Below are positions 22,954-33,399 of a DNA stretch of 64,000 bases, piece by piece. Source of the stretch: Paraglaciecola sp. MB-3u-78. Lineage in GTDB: Bacteria > Pseudomonadota > Gammaproteobacteria > Enterobacterales > Alteromonadaceae. The translations under genes and the position numbers were made by a program. Positions within the stretch are counted from its first letter, which is position 1. Every line of letters starts with the position of its first letter. The notes beneath the pieces were generated by a model. It was not told the DNA's origin, searched no databases, and worked only from the letters and a program-made list of their open reading frames with translations. The stretch is from the NCBI RefSeq assembly GCF_002835935.1, contig NZ_PJCF01000086.1, positions 248,001 through 312,000 of the forward strand, in the 5' to 3' direction.

Positions 22954-25719
22954 ATGAAAAAAAATTATCTTTGGACGGCTGTTAAAGCCGCTTTAATAAT
23001 CCCTACTGCAAGTTTGACCCTATCAGCCGCTAATGCACAAACGGCTCCAGCAGCAGATGACAATATGGAAGTCATTGAAGTGCGTGGTTTGATTAGTAGC
23101 CTTAAACGTTCATTCTCTGATAAAAAAGAAGCGCTTATTGTTTCAGATGGAATTGCAGCGGAAGACATAGGTAAATTCCCAGATCAAAACGTAGCTGAAT
23201 CGTTACAGCGTATTACCGGTGTATCAATAGATCGCAGCGGTGGTGAAGGACAGTTAATCTCAGTCCGTGGTTTTGGACCACAGTTTAACTTAGTCACAGT
23301 CGACGGTCGTCAAATGGCGTCAGAGCGAGCTGGACGAGAATTTAGTTTTGATACTCTTGCGTCTGAATTAATCGCAGGTGCAGACGTTTACAAAACCTCT
23401 AATGCAGCTAACCAAGACGGTGGTATCGGTTCGTATATCAACTTGAAAACAGCCAAGCCTTTCGATATGGACGGCTTTACTGCTGTAGGCAGTGTTAAAG
23501 GCACTTATGATAGCTTATCTGAAGAAACCGACCCAGCATTCTCAGGGTTAGTGAGTAACACTTTTAATGACGGTACTTTGGGGGTGTTGTTGTCGCTCTC
23601 TGTTCAAGAGCGTCAAGCTCAAATCAACCAAGCTGACACTCGTGGTTATTACCGAGTAGATAGAATTGCCACCAACGATTTTGACGCAGCTGCAGGAACC
23701 GGTAAAGAAGCGTTTAATGTATGGGTTCCTCGTAACCTTGATTTAACGTCTAACTCAGAAGATCGTACCAGAACCAGTGGTACATTAGTGGTTCAATACG
23801 CTCCTCGTGACGACATTACGTTAACGTTTGACGGGTTGTATTCGAAGTTTGAAGTAGAATCACAAGTGAATAACTATGCTAACTGGTTTACGCCTGGAAA
23901 CTTCCGTGATTTTGAAGTCGATGCTGCCACTGAAACTGTTAATTATTGGTCACATAATGCCTTCAATGATCCCACTGGCGGTGGCGCTGGAGCGACTGAT
24001 TTTGTGCAACAAGGTTTGGATCGCAACGTTGAGATAAAAGGTTTTGGTTTTAACGCAGACTGGCAGCTAAGCGAACAGTTTAATGTCAATATCGATATTT
24101 CCAACTCATCTGCTGAAGATTTAAGTGGCGACCAAAGCCGCGTCTTTACAGTTATGGGTTATGCGAACGGATATACCTACGACTTCACTGGTGGTGGCGC
24201 TCTACCGTCATTTTCTTCAGATGGTATATCTGGGCCTTTCACTGAGTCTGATGCAAGTAAATTGCGCGCTCACTATGTGGAGCGTGGTGGTGACGAGCGT
24301 GAAGATGAAATCACTGAAATGCGTGCAGATTTCACATATACCCCTAATAGCGAAACATTCACTCAATTAAAATTCGGCCTTTACACCCAAGACAGAACCA
24401 AGTCAGCAAAAGTATTTCAATCACCTAGTCTACCAAACTGTTTCTATTGTGGTTATGGTTTAGATGCACCTGATGAACTGGCTGAGTTAATCACACCGAA
24501 TGGTTGGTTTGACGGTATTCCAGGTTCTTTCTTTGGTTACAACGTAAATGATTATTTAGCCTTTTTGGAATCAGACGCAGCTATCACCGCCCAATCTATT
24601 AACAGAGGTGAAGATCCAGCTACTAATATTGCTGCTTTTGCATCATTAAATGGTTATACACCTGTTGAGCTAGGTACCAGCTTTGAAATTGATGAAGAGA
24701 TACTATCAGCCTATGCAGACTTCGTATTTCAAGGCGATGTAGGCGATATGCCATGGACAGTTAATCTAGGCTTCAGATACAGTGAAACCACTACTACTGC
24801 TTCTGGTAATCAAGCGACATTGTTGGACATTCAACAAAACCCGTTAGATGGCACAATTCTAGATCAAATATATCTAGAGGACGCATCTGGTCAAAGGTTA
24901 TCTGTGCCCATTTCTATCAGTAATACTTACACTAACTTATTGCCTAGCTTGAATGTTAAGCTTGAAGTGGAAGAAGATATGTTATTGCGTTTTGGTTACT
25001 CTGAAACTCTTACACGTCCAACTATGGCTAGTATGCGACCTGTAACTAACATTGGTTCAACTAGACCTGATTTATTGTTAGCTAGTGGTGGTAATCCAAA
25101 CTTGACGCCATTCTTGTCAACAAACTGGGATGTGTCTTATGAGTGGTATTACGATGATGCCAGTGCCGTCTCTATTGGTTTATTCAGTAAAGAAGTGGAA
25201 GGTTTCATTACTCAGGCTCCTTCTCCAGAAGAGTTTTCTTTAGCCAGTGGTAGTTATGAATTTAGTGTTACCCGCCCACGTAATGGAGAAACTGCTCAAG
25301 TAGATGGATTAGAATTGGCTTGGACTCACACTTTGGAAAGCGGTTTCGGTTTTCAAATGAATGCTACTGTAGTTAACAGCGCTAGTGATGGTACAAAATT
25401 GGAAGGTTTAGGCGACTCTCAAAACGTGATTGGGTTCTATGAAAAAGATGCTTTCCAAGCGCGTATTGCTTTCAATAACCGTGAAGCTTTCTTGCAAACT
25501 ATTGCAAATGGAGACACTGGACAACCAGAGAATGTAGGAACTTACGGCCAATGGGATGTAAGTGCTAGTTACGACATAAACGAAAATTTCACTGTCATCT
25601 TTGAAGGTATTAACGTTACCGACGAATATGTTGAAAAATTCGGAGCCATACCTACTCATTTCACTGAGCAAGTGAGATCTGGTTCGCGTTATGCTGTTGG
25701 TGTAAGAGGTTCATTTTAA
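22954..25719 (+). CDS. TonB-dependent receptor
   Basis: 921 aa. Signal peptide ending near ANAQ (residue 29), then the TonB box-like EVIEVRGLISSLK, plug domain (DGIAAEDIGKFPDQNVAESL, ITGVSIDR), and a 22-strand barrel ending in the aromatic YAVGVRGSF. This subgroup (FPDQNVAESLQRI) is common for carbohydrate uptake in Alteromonadales. It is followed by a terminator and then the halogenase/SapC genes. It would bring the locus substrate across the outer membrane. Confidence 0.93.
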   Translation: MKKNYLWTAVKAALIIPTASLTLSAANAQTAPAADDNMEVIEVRGLISSLKRSFSDKKEALIVSDGIAAEDIGKFPDQNVAESLQRITGVSIDRSGGEGQLISVRGFGPQFNLVTVDGRQMASERAGREFSFDTLASELIAGADVYKTSNAANQDGGIGSYINLKTAKPFDMDGFTAVGSVKGTYDSLSEETDPAFSGLVSNTFNDGTLGVLLSLSVQERQAQINQADTRGYYRVDRIATNDFDAAAGTGKEAFNVWVPRNLDLTSNSEDRTRTSGTLVVQYAPRDDITLTFDGLYSKFEVESQVNNYANWFTPGNFRDFEVDAATETVNYWSHNAFNDPTGGGAGATDFVQQGLDRNVEIKGFGFNADWQLSEQFNVNIDISNSSAEDLSGDQSRVFTVMGYANGYTYDFTGGGALPSFSSDGISGPFTESDASKLRAHYVERGGDEREDEITEMRADFTYTPNSETFTQLKFGLYTQDRTKSAKVFQSPSLPNCFYCGYGLDAPDELAELITPNGWFDGIPGSFFGYNVNDYLAFLESDAAITAQSINRGEDPATNIAAFASLNGYTPVELGTSFEIDEEILSAYADFVFQGDVGDMPWTVNLGFRYSETTTTASGNQATLLDIQQNPLDGTILDQIYLEDASGQRLSVPISISNTYTNLLPSLNVKLEVEEDMLLRFGYSETLTRPTMASMRPVTNIGSTRPDLLLASGGNPNLTPFLSTNWDVSYEWYYDDASAVSIGLFSKEVEGFITQAPSPEEFSLASGSYEFSVTRPRNGETAQVDGLELAWTHTLESGFGFQMNATVVNSASDGTKLEGLGDSQNVIGFYEKDAFQARIAFNNREAFLQTIANGDTGQPENVGTYGQWDVSASYDINENFTVIFEGINVTDEYVEKFGAIPTHFTEQVRSGSRYAVGVRGSF

Positions 25720-25740
25720 TCCTTGATTAAATTGTTCGTT

Positions 25741-25777
25741 TAATACAAAAAGGGGGGCTACCCCCCTTTTTGTATTA
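25741..25777 (+). terminator. Strong terminator after the TonB receptor
   Basis: A 17-bp perfect stem (TAATACAAAAAGGGGGG with its complement) and a 3-nt loop CTA. Confidence 0.9.
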
Positions 25778-25878
25778 ATATCCAAGTCACTTATAAAAAA
25801 GCTTATAAAAAGCATATTGTCAGGTTACTTGGATATTAATAACACACTGTTAATTTTTTAGTTGGTTCACAAAGGTAG

Positions 25879-27414
25879 ATGCGCTTGTCGTCAGAAATTA
25901 AACGGATCATTGTCTTAGGTGGTGGAACGGCTGGGTGGATTACCGCGGGGCTGCTGGCTAAAAAACATGCTGGTGGTGTGAAAGTGACACTGATTGAGTC
26001 ACCAGACATTTCCACCATAGGTGTAGGTGAAGGGACTTGGCCTACTATGCGCCAAACGTTAGCAAAGCTTGGTGTACCAGAAGCTAAATTTTTGCAAAAA
26101 TGTCACGCCACGTTTAAACAAGCTAGTAAGTTTGTGAATTGGATAAATCCAGAAAATGATACGTATTACCACCCGTTTACTGAACCTCAAGGATTCAATA
26201 AAGTGGATTTGTCGCCTTACTGGCGTGAAGCGACTCAGAGTGAATGCTCATTTTCTCAGGCTGCAACCTTTCAACATTATTTATGTGAAAACGGTTTAGC
26301 ACCAAAGACTATTGCTAATAAACAGTACGAAGCCGTGGCAAATTATGGATACCATCTAGACGCGGGACAATTTATAGAATTACTCCGTGAGCACTGTACC
26401 GCAGAGCTTAAGGTTGAACTGATAAGCGATACAGTCAGCCACGTTTTGATGGCTGAAAACGGGGATATTAAGTCCTTGGTGACCAAAGAAAACGGTGAGC
26501 TAAGTGCAGAACTGTATGTAGACTGTAGCGGCATGCGAAGTAAATTGTTGGGGGAAAGCCTTAAGGTGCCCTTTTTACCTTGTGACGATATCTTTTTCTC
26601 TGATACCGCTCTTGCCACTCAAATACCTTATACAGATACCCACTCACCCATTCCTAGTTGTACCATTTCTACCGCTCAGGATGCGGGATGGATCTGGGAT
26701 ATAGGATTGCAACATCGAAGAGGTGTGGGATATGTGTATTCCAGTCAATTTAGCACCCAAGAGCAGGCATATGACACCTTAGTCCAATATCTGGGTGATA
26801 AATGCAAAATTGATAAAATCAAGAAAATAGAGTTCACCCCGGGACATAGAGAAATTTTTTGGAAAAATAACTGTGTTGCTGTGGGCTTGTCTGCTGGATT
26901 TTTAGAACCTTTAGAAGCTTCGGCTTTGATGTTAGTGGAAACCTCAGCCAATTTTATTGCTGAGCAATTGCCGGCTAACACTCAACAAATGCCGATGGTG
27001 GCGAAAAGGTTTAATGCTAGCATGTTGATGAAATGGCGAGGGGTCATTGACTTCCTTAAGTTACATTATGTATTGAGCAAAAGAGACACACCATTTTGGG
27101 TCAAAAATCGTGAACCAAGTTCAGTCCCCGACACGTTAAAAGAGTTATTGGAACTTTGGCGTTTTCGCTCGCCATCAGAGTATGATTTTACTGATAATAT
27201 GGAAGCCTTTAGCGCGGCTAGTTATCAATATATTTTATATGGTGCAGGATTTCAGACTGATTTTTCTAGTAAGGCTTATTTGTATGAAAAATCGGCATTA
27301 GCCACAAAACAAATTATGTTAAATCGCCAACGATTAGAACAACTTAAATATTCGTTACCTCGTCATAGAGAGTTATTAGATAAAGTTAATCAAGTTGGCT
27401 TTTCAACTATTTAA
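25879..27414 (+). CDS. Tryptophan-halogenase-like flavoprotein
   Basis: 511 aa. FAD-binding GGGTAGW (residues 14-20), catalytic-lysine position K80 in HATFKQASKFVNW, and the halogenase motif region GWIWDIGL (270-277), where the usual P of WxWxIP is G. Named flavin-dependent halogenases chlorinate tryptophan or phenols using FADH2. In TonB-receptor/SapC loci these homologues are common and their true role is not known. The start at 25879 is an ATG without a strong ribosome site. It is followed 24 bp later by sapC. Confidence 0.85.
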   Translation: MRLSSEIKRIIVLGGGTAGWITAGLLAKKHAGGVKVTLIESPDISTIGVGEGTWPTMRQTLAKLGVPEAKFLQKCHATFKQASKFVNWINPENDTYYHPFTEPQGFNKVDLSPYWREATQSECSFSQAATFQHYLCENGLAPKTIANKQYEAVANYGYHLDAGQFIELLREHCTAELKVELISDTVSHVLMAENGDIKSLVTKENGELSAELYVDCSGMRSKLLGESLKVPFLPCDDIFFSDTALATQIPYTDTHSPIPSCTISTAQDAGWIWDIGLQHRRGVGYVYSSQFSTQEQAYDTLVQYLGDKCKIDKIKKIEFTPGHREIFWKNNCVAVGLSAGFLEPLEASALMLVETSANFIAEQLPANTQQMPMVAKRFNASMLMKWRGVIDFLKLHYVLSKRDTPFWVKNREPSSVPDTLKELLELWRFRSPSEYDFTDNMEAFSAASYQYILYGAGFQTDFSSKAYLYEKSALATKQIMLNRQRLEQLKYSLPRHRELLDKVNQVGFSTI

Positions 27415-27438
27415 TTTAAAGTAAGATTGAGAATCTAG

Positions 27439-28191
27439 ATGCCAAATTATGTTTTATTAGACGCCGCTAAACACCAAAAAAAGAAAGTTCTTCCCCACAC
27501 AAATTTTAAACATTCAGCCCAACAACATCATGTACCTATGACGATAAACGAGTTTGTGCAAGCAAGCACAAGTTTTCCCGTAATGTTTATGAAAGATCCT
27601 CAGGAAGGAAAGTTTCATGCCACTGCATTATTAGGGATCATAGCGGGAAAAAACCTGCACTTTACACAAAATGACTGGTTAGGTACTTATGTGCCGGCAT
27701 CAATATTAAGAGCGCCTTTTGAACTGGGACCAGATTTACAACAGGATAAAACCCTCACTTTGTATGTTGACGAGGATAGTCAATACCTCAGTGAAAAAGA
27801 AGGGCAAGCATTGTTTGATGGTGAAAATCCTACTCAAAGTTTGTTACAAGTTCAAAAAGTGTTTGCGGATTATTTTAAGGATGAAATTGCTACACAAAAA
27901 TTTATTGCAAAATTACTAGACTGCAATTTGCTCAAAGAAATAGAGCTTGTGGTCCAATATGAAAATAGTGACAGCATGAAGATTAAAGGTATTTATACCA
28001 TTAATGAGGCAGCGCTGCGTTTGCTTAGTGACGAACTGGTTGTTGATTTTAATAAGCAAGGCTATTTGATGGCGATACATGCAATGTTGGCTTCACTTGG
28101 GCAGGTCAACCGACTGATTAAATTACATAATGGTTCTGAAGAACCCAAAATAAAAGGAGTGCAGATGCGCTTCGACTCGGGAGAAGAATAG
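27439..28191 (+). CDS. SapC-family protein, first copy
   Basis: 250 aa of the SapC family (VPMTINEFVQASTSFPVMFM, then KDPQEGKFHATALLGI). Cytosolic, no signal peptide. The biochemical function of the family is not established; its members sit next to TonB receptors and halogenase-like genes. Its stop TAG overlaps the GTG start of the symporter, so the genes are coupled. Similar to the copy at 31434 in layout but clearly diverged. Confidence 0.85.
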   Translation: MPNYVLLDAAKHQKKKVLPHTNFKHSAQQHHVPMTINEFVQASTSFPVMFMKDPQEGKFHATALLGIIAGKNLHFTQNDWLGTYVPASILRAPFELGPDLQQDKTLTLYVDEDSQYLSEKEGQALFDGENPTQSLLQVQKVFADYFKDEIATQKFIAKLLDCNLLKEIELVVQYENSDSMKIKGIYTINEAALRLLSDELVVDFNKQGYLMAIHAMLASLGQVNRLIKLHNGSEEPKIKGVQMRFDSGEE

Positions 28192-29675
28192 TGTCTGGAC
28201 AAAATATTCAAATTTTGGTGTTTGTGGCAGTGACCGCACTGATTGCCTTTCTTACTTATATGCAATGTAGAGGTAAAGGCCGTTTACAAAATGCGACCGA
28301 AGGTCAACAAAATAAGGAATTGTTTCTCGCAGGTGGTGGGTTGAAATGGTATTTCATAGCCGGCTCAATTACCTTGACCAATTTAAGTACAGACCAACTC
28401 GTAGGCACCAATGGCACACAAATGGCGTTGCTTGCATGGTGGGAGTTTGCAGCTTTGGTAGGGTTGATGATTCTAGCTAAAGTGTTTTTGCCTTTGTATT
28501 ACAAATATCAATGCACCACAACCACTGAGTTATTAGAAAAACGTTATCAAAACAAAAATATCCGTGCTGTGATCGGTGCACTATTTTTCTTAAGTAGTGC
28601 TTTGATATTTTGCCCTGCGGTAATTTATTCTGGTTCTTTGTTTATGAAAACCATGTTTGATTTGGATATGCCATTAATGTACATCGCTGCGGCATTTGCC
28701 ACCTTAGGCGCCATGTATGCGATTTTTGGTGGTTTACGCGCGGTTGCTGTGTCAGATACCTATTCAGGTGTGTTGCTATTAACGATGGCCATTGCCATAG
28801 TGTTTTTGGCGCTTAATGCCATTGATTATGACTTTTCAAGCATTCCTGCTGACAGACTTACCTTGATAGGTGATAACGAATCACCTATTCCTTGGCACAC
28901 TTTATTAACAGGTATGATATTTATTCAAATGTTTTACTGGGGAACCAATCAGGTTATAACTCAGCGCGCTATGGCCGCTCCTTCTTTAAAAGAAGCTCAA
29001 AAGGGGGTGTTTGCAGCCGTTGGAATACGCCTTCTAATTGTACCCGCTATTGTGGTTATTCCTGGTATTGTTTCCTTTCAGTTATACGGCGACATTGGCG
29101 ATGCCGCGTATGGAAAAATAGTGGGTGATCTTCTACCTACTTGGCTTTCCGGCATATTTGCTGCCGCAATGGCAGCAGCAGTATTGTCGACCTTTAACAG
29201 TAACTTGAATTCGGCGACCGCGCTTTATGTATGTGACCTTCACGAACCCTACATTGGCCACCCAAAAAATGTGTCCAAGTTAAGTACTTGGATCACCGCA
29301 GCATTAACTGTGATAGCCTTGTTACTAGTACCTGTATATGCTCAAGCAGACAGCATCATTAATCTGCTGCAGCAGTTATGGGGTTTGTTCAGTATGCCCA
29401 TTCTTTCGATATTTATCGTCGGTTTAGTGTTTAGAAACGTACATGCTAATGCGGGTATCATTGCGGTCATTTTTGGGGTGTTTTTGTATGGCTCGTTGTC
29501 ATTTGAATTTTCACCTTTTCATGCCCCCTTTGGTTTACATTATATTCATCTGATGTTTGTTACTTTGATATCTTGCGTGTCAGTGGCTCTGTTGATTAAC
29601 AAATTATACTTTAAGCAAAGTGCTGAATTTGCTTGGGGCAGTGATGATGGCCTAGTGCAAGCTACAGAATCGTAA
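28191..29675 (+). CDS. Sodium/solute symporter, SSS family
   Basis: 494 aa, about 13-14 membrane segments. Starts at GTG overlapping the sapC stop. SLTNLSTDQLVGTNGTQMAL and the core with FFLSSALIFCPAVIYSG resemble SGLT-type sugar symporters. It would carry the periplasmic substrate, a sugar or glycoside, across the inner membrane. It lies between sapC and the glycerol-3-phosphate dehydrogenase gene, so the substrate probably yields glycerol or a relative. Confidence 0.9.
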   Translation: MSGQNIQILVFVAVTALIAFLTYMQCRGKGRLQNATEGQQNKELFLAGGGLKWYFIAGSITLTNLSTDQLVGTNGTQMALLAWWEFAALVGLMILAKVFLPLYYKYQCTTTTELLEKRYQNKNIRAVIGALFFLSSALIFCPAVIYSGSLFMKTMFDLDMPLMYIAAAFATLGAMYAIFGGLRAVAVSDTYSGVLLLTMAIAIVFLALNAIDYDFSSIPADRLTLIGDNESPIPWHTLLTGMIFIQMFYWGTNQVITQRAMAAPSLKEAQKGVFAAVGIRLLIVPAIVVIPGIVSFQLYGDIGDAAYGKIVGDLLPTWLSGIFAAAMAAAVLSTFNSNLNSATALYVCDLHEPYIGHPKNVSKLSTWITAALTVIALLLVPVYAQADSIINLLQQLWGLFSMPILSIFIVGLVFRNVHANAGIIAVIFGVFLYGSLSFEFSPFHAPFGLHYIHLMFVTLISCVSVALLINKLYFKQSAEFAWGSDDGLVQATES

Positions 29676-29690
29676 AATAACGGAAACAGT

Positions 29691-31298
29691 GTGAATAATC
29701 TTAGAAAAAGTAATATTCAAAAATTGCCAGAAAAAACCTTCGATGTATTGATCATCGGAGGGGGCATTAATGGGGCGGTATCGGCAGCCGCACTGGCAGC
29801 AAAAGGAGCAAAAGTTGCTTTGATTGATAAAGGTGACTTTGCTGGCTTTACCAGTTCAAACTCGTCAAATTTGGCGTGGGGTGGAATTAAATACTTGGAA
29901 AGCCATGAATATGGTTTGGTGAATAAACTGTGTAAAAGTCGTAATCATCTGATGCGCAGTTATCCTTCAACGGTCAAAGAAATTCGCTTCTTTACTAGTA
30001 TCCAAAAGGGTTTTCGTTTTCCACCCTTGTTTGTGTTTATGGGTACTATTGTTTATTGGTTAATGGGACGTTTTTTCACTCAAAGCCCACAGTATTTAAC
30101 CGCCGCTAAAATCAAATCACTTGAAAAGGTGGTGAACACTGAAAATCTCAATGGTGGCTTCGAATACTCGGATGCGTTTTTACATGATAACGATGCACGT
30201 TTTGTGTTTAATTTTATTCGTTCAAGTATGAGTTTTGGTTGTATCGCTGCTAATTACGTACAAGCAAATGGTTCAGAAAAAATCGATGGTGAATGGAAAA
30301 CCCAAGCCAAAGATGTGATCACTGGTGAAGAATTCGAAATTCGCTCTAAAGTCATTATCAACTCAGCAGGTCCTTTTGTAGACCCTATAAATCAGGTTAA
30401 TCATCAGACCACTGAACATCATCATTTATTTTCAAAAGGCATTCATCTCATTGTCGATAAAATCACTGATAGCAATAAAGTCCTAACTTTTTTTGCTGAT
30501 GACGGCCGTTTGTTTTTTGTTATCCCTATGGGTCCTAAAACCTGTATTGGCACAACTGATACTCAAGTCGAAGATCCCCATGCAAAAGTAACAGACGAAG
30601 ACAGGCAGTTTGTTTTAGACAACGTGAATAAACTTTTAGACTTACCTAAAGCATTGACTCAAGCCGATATCATCGCCGAACGCTGTGGTGTGCGTCCCCT
30701 TGCCATAAAAGGTAAAGGCGGAGTCGCTGACTGGGTACAATTGTCCCGTAAGCATGCCATAGACACCAATAAAGTGGATAAATATCTATCAATCTTTGGC
30801 GGTAAACTTACCGATTGTATCAACGTTGGCGACGAAGTCGCGGGCTTGGTCGGTGAACTAGGAATTACCTTACCTTATGCAGATTACAAGTGGTACGGCG
30901 AGCCCGACGATACTGTGCGTGACGAGTTTTTTCATCGTGCGGAGCTTATGGACTTTGACGCATTAACGCCTGTCACATCTTCAGAGTCTTTAACTAAAAG
31001 GTTTTGGCGACGATACGGGCGTAACGCTATTAATATGTTAGAACAAATCCGTGAAAACCCAGAAAAAGCCGAATTATTAATCGAAAATTCTGAATACTTA
31101 CGGGTAGAAATTGATTATGCCGCAGAGCGCGAAATGGTCACTAAACTAGAAGACTTTTTAAGGCGCCGCTCGAAAATATCATTAGTTGTCAGGCAACAAG
31201 ATATTTTATCTGCACCGGGTTTGAAAGAAGCCTGTGAAATCTTGTTTGGTGACGAGGCCGATGCCAAGTTACAAGAATATATCCATTCTTTACAGTAG
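29691..31298 (+). CDS. glpD: FAD-dependent glycerol-3-phosphate dehydrogenase
   Basis: 535 aa from GTG at 29691. N-terminal FAD site DVLIIGGGINGAVSAAALA, SSNLAWGGIKYLE, and the GlpA/GlpD C-terminal DAO domain (FGGKLTDCINVGDEVA). It oxidises glycerol 3-phosphate to dihydroxyacetone phosphate at the membrane and feeds electrons to quinone. It follows the symporter by 15 bp. With glpK (33396) it forms a full glycerol route, split over two facing transcripts. Slightly longer than E. coli GlpD. Confidence 0.88.
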   Translation: MNNLRKSNIQKLPEKTFDVLIIGGGINGAVSAAALAAKGAKVALIDKGDFAGFTSSNSSNLAWGGIKYLESHEYGLVNKLCKSRNHLMRSYPSTVKEIRFFTSIQKGFRFPPLFVFMGTIVYWLMGRFFTQSPQYLTAAKIKSLEKVVNTENLNGGFEYSDAFLHDNDARFVFNFIRSSMSFGCIAANYVQANGSEKIDGEWKTQAKDVITGEEFEIRSKVIINSAGPFVDPINQVNHQTTEHHHLFSKGIHLIVDKITDSNKVLTFFADDGRLFFVIPMGPKTCIGTTDTQVEDPHAKVTDEDRQFVLDNVNKLLDLPKALTQADIIAERCGVRPLAIKGKGGVADWVQLSRKHAIDTNKVDKYLSIFGGKLTDCINVGDEVAGLVGELGITLPYADYKWYGEPDDTVRDEFFHRAELMDFDALTPVTSSESLTKRFWRRYGRNAINMLEQIRENPEKAELLIENSEYLRVEIDYAAEREMVTKLEDFLRRRSKISLVVRQQDILSAPGLKEACEILFGDEADAKLQEYIHSLQ

Positions 31299-31433
31299 TT
31301 ATTTACAAATAAGTTACACTTCTATTTTTTATGGCTTGTAAAAGTTACAATGACCCCCAAATATTCATACACGTATGTGAAATTTAGACGGCTTATAAAA
31401 CCGCTTTATCCAAAATAATTAGAGAACTTTTTA

Positions 31434-32237
31434 ATGACAATGAATTATATCCCCCTAGATAAAAACAAACATAAAGACTTACATGTAAAAGTAAACGGTG
31501 ATTTTGCCCACACTAAAGACACTCATTTAGCGGCTGCGTCAATACGTGAATACGCGCAAATTGCTAGTTGTATGCCAATCATTTTTATTAAAGATCCTAA
31601 AAGTGACACGACCCATAGTGTTGCAATGTTAGGTATTGAGCAAGGTGTAAACTTGTTTATGCAAGGCGGAAAATGGTCAGGTCATGTTGTGCCTCTTAAT
31701 ATTCAACGTTATCCTTTTGATGTGCGCCCAGACGGTGACAAATTAGGGGTGTTTATTGATGAAAACTCTGACCTAGTGGGTAAAGAGGGAGAGCCACTTT
31801 TCACAGAAGACGCACCTAGTCCTTTTTTAGAAAATCGTCAAAAATTGTTGTCTGAATTAGCTAACAGCGAAATGGCTACACGGGATTTTGTTAAGAAAAT
31901 TGGAGACTTAGGATTACTTGAATCAATTGTTATTCGTGCGCAATACATCAGCGGTCAACAACGCAACATTAATGGTATGCAAACTATCAGCGAAAAGCGC
32001 CTTCAAGAGTTAGATGCTGATACGATAGCCGATTTACATAAAACGGGTTACTTAGGTGCTATCTACGCCGTAATGCTGTCTCTTGGACAACTGAACCGTT
32101 TAGTTCAGCTGACTCAAGGTGGTGAAAATCCTGTGAGAGCGTTACAACTTCAACCTGAAGAGGAAGCAGAAGCAGCAGAGCCAGCAGCAGTGACGTCAGA
32201 AACAACACCAAAAGCGAAGAAAGCCCCTAAAAAATAA
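31434..32237 (+). CDS. SapC-family protein, second copy
   Basis: 267 aa. The SapC core (AASIREYAQIASCMPIIFIK, then DPKSDTTHSVAMLGI) matches the copy at 27439 in length and order, but this one has a charged Ala/Glu/Lys-rich tail (EEEAEAAEPAAVTSETT, KAKKAPKK). It is separated from glpD by 135 bp and ends in its own terminator, so it may have its own promoter. Function unknown. Confidence 0.85.
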   Translation: MTMNYIPLDKNKHKDLHVKVNGDFAHTKDTHLAAASIREYAQIASCMPIIFIKDPKSDTTHSVAMLGIEQGVNLFMQGGKWSGHVVPLNIQRYPFDVRPDGDKLGVFIDENSDLVGKEGEPLFTEDAPSPFLENRQKLLSELANSEMATRDFVKKIGDLGLLESIVIRAQYISGQQRNINGMQTISEKRLQELDADTIADLHKTGYLGAIYAVMLSLGQLNRLVQLTQGGENPVRALQLQPEEEAEAAEPAAVTSETTPKAKKAPKK

Positions 32238-32255
32238 CCTAGTTTGGCGTTATAG

Positions 32256-32291
32256 AAAAGCCCGTTTCAACTATGTTGCAACGGGCTTTTT
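32256..32291. terminator. Terminator between sapC and galM
   Basis: AAAAGCCCGTT (32256-32266) pairs with AACGGGCTTTT (32280-32290). It sits between convergent genes and could serve both. Confidence 0.85.
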
Positions 32292-32331
32292 ACATTATTA
32301 AGAACAGATAACAAACGTCTGCAAAGAACGT

Positions 32332-33399
32332 CTAAAAAGAGTGCTCTTTAAATAACACTTCATACTCAGTCACAAAATAAAACTCTTGACCCGCTTCTAG
32401 TGTGGCGCTGGGGAAGTTCGGCTGGTTAGGTGTGTCGGGGTAGAATTGTGTTTCAAAACACACGCCTTGATGGGCTTGATACAGTGCGCCATTTTTGCCT
32501 TTTTTGTGGGCGAAGTGGTTAGCGGTAAAAATTTGTATGCCCGGCATATTGGTGTGTATATTCAGATTAATATCATGAGCTACTGCTTTGCCGGCAAAAG
32601 TGGCTGCTTTTGATTGAGAGGCATAAGAGTCTAAACATAAGTTGTGATCTAAACCGTTGCCATATTCAATCTGTTGGTGGTCTGACGTTAGGGACTGATT
32701 GATTGTGGTCAGTGACCTTAAATCAAACGGCGTTTTGTCTACATCTGCAATTTCACCCGTGGGTATGGCATGTTCGTTTGTTGGTGTGTAGTGACTGGCT
32801 AATATTTGAATTTGGTGGGTTTTTACTGAACCACTGTCATGGCCTGACAAATTAAAGTAACTGTGGTTAGTGGGATTGAATAGGGTTGTTTGATCCGCAG
32901 TGGCAAAATATTCAATTTTTAAGCGGTTATGCTCCGTTAAGGTATAAATCACTTTGACTGATATTGCGCCAGGAAAACCTTGATCATCATTAGGGCTCGA
33001 TAGCTGCAACATAATCGATGGGTTATCGCCGCTAGATAACACGGTACTTTGCCAGACTTTGCTGTTGAATCCTTGGATGCCGCCATGCAAACAGTTATCA
33101 CCTTGATTGATATTAGTTTGATAGTCGATACCTGCTAAGCTAAATTTTCCTTTGTTAATACGGTTGGCATATCTTCCTACCAACGCGCCTAAATAACTGT
33201 CATCAGATAAATAATCATTCACTGTGTCAAAGCCTAAAACAATATCGGTAAATTCATTTTTATCTTTGGGTATCAACCAACGGCGAATAATGCCGCCAAG
33301 GTTGAGGATCTCGATACTGACATTATGGCTATTGGTTAAGCAAAACTGGTCGACTATTGTACCATCTGGCATATTGCCAAAGGTTGATTGGTCGATCAT
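32332..33399 (-). CDS. galM: Aldose 1-epimerase (galactose mutarotase)
   Basis: 355 aa. Catalytic His in [12 protein letters not shown] and Glu in [12 protein letters not shown], plus [12 protein letters not shown] and DNCLHGG. It interconverts alpha- and beta-galactose, preparing galactose released by the alpha-galactosidase for the Leloir pathway. Its start overlaps the glpK stop by 4 bp, so galactose and glycerol steps are coupled on one mRNA. No galactokinase or uridylyltransferase gene is in the window. Confidence 0.92.
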   Translation of the reverse strand: MIDQSTFGNMPDGTIVDQFCLTNSHNVSIEILNLGGIIRRWLIPKDKNEFTDIVLGFDTVNDYLSDDSYLGALVGRYANRINKGKFSLAGIDYQTNINQGDNCLHGGIQGFNSKVWQSTVLSSGDNPSIMLQLSSPNDDQGFPGAISVKVIYTLTEHNRLKIEYFATADQTTLFNPTNHSYFNLSGHDSGSVKTHQIQILASHYTPTNEHAIPTGEIADVDKTPFDLRSLTTINQSLTSDHQQIEYGNGLDHNLCLDSYASQSKAATFAGKAVAHDINLNIHTNMPGIQIFTANHFAHKKGKNGALYQAHQGVCFETQFYPDTPNQPNFPSATLEAGQEFYFVTEYEVLFKEHSF

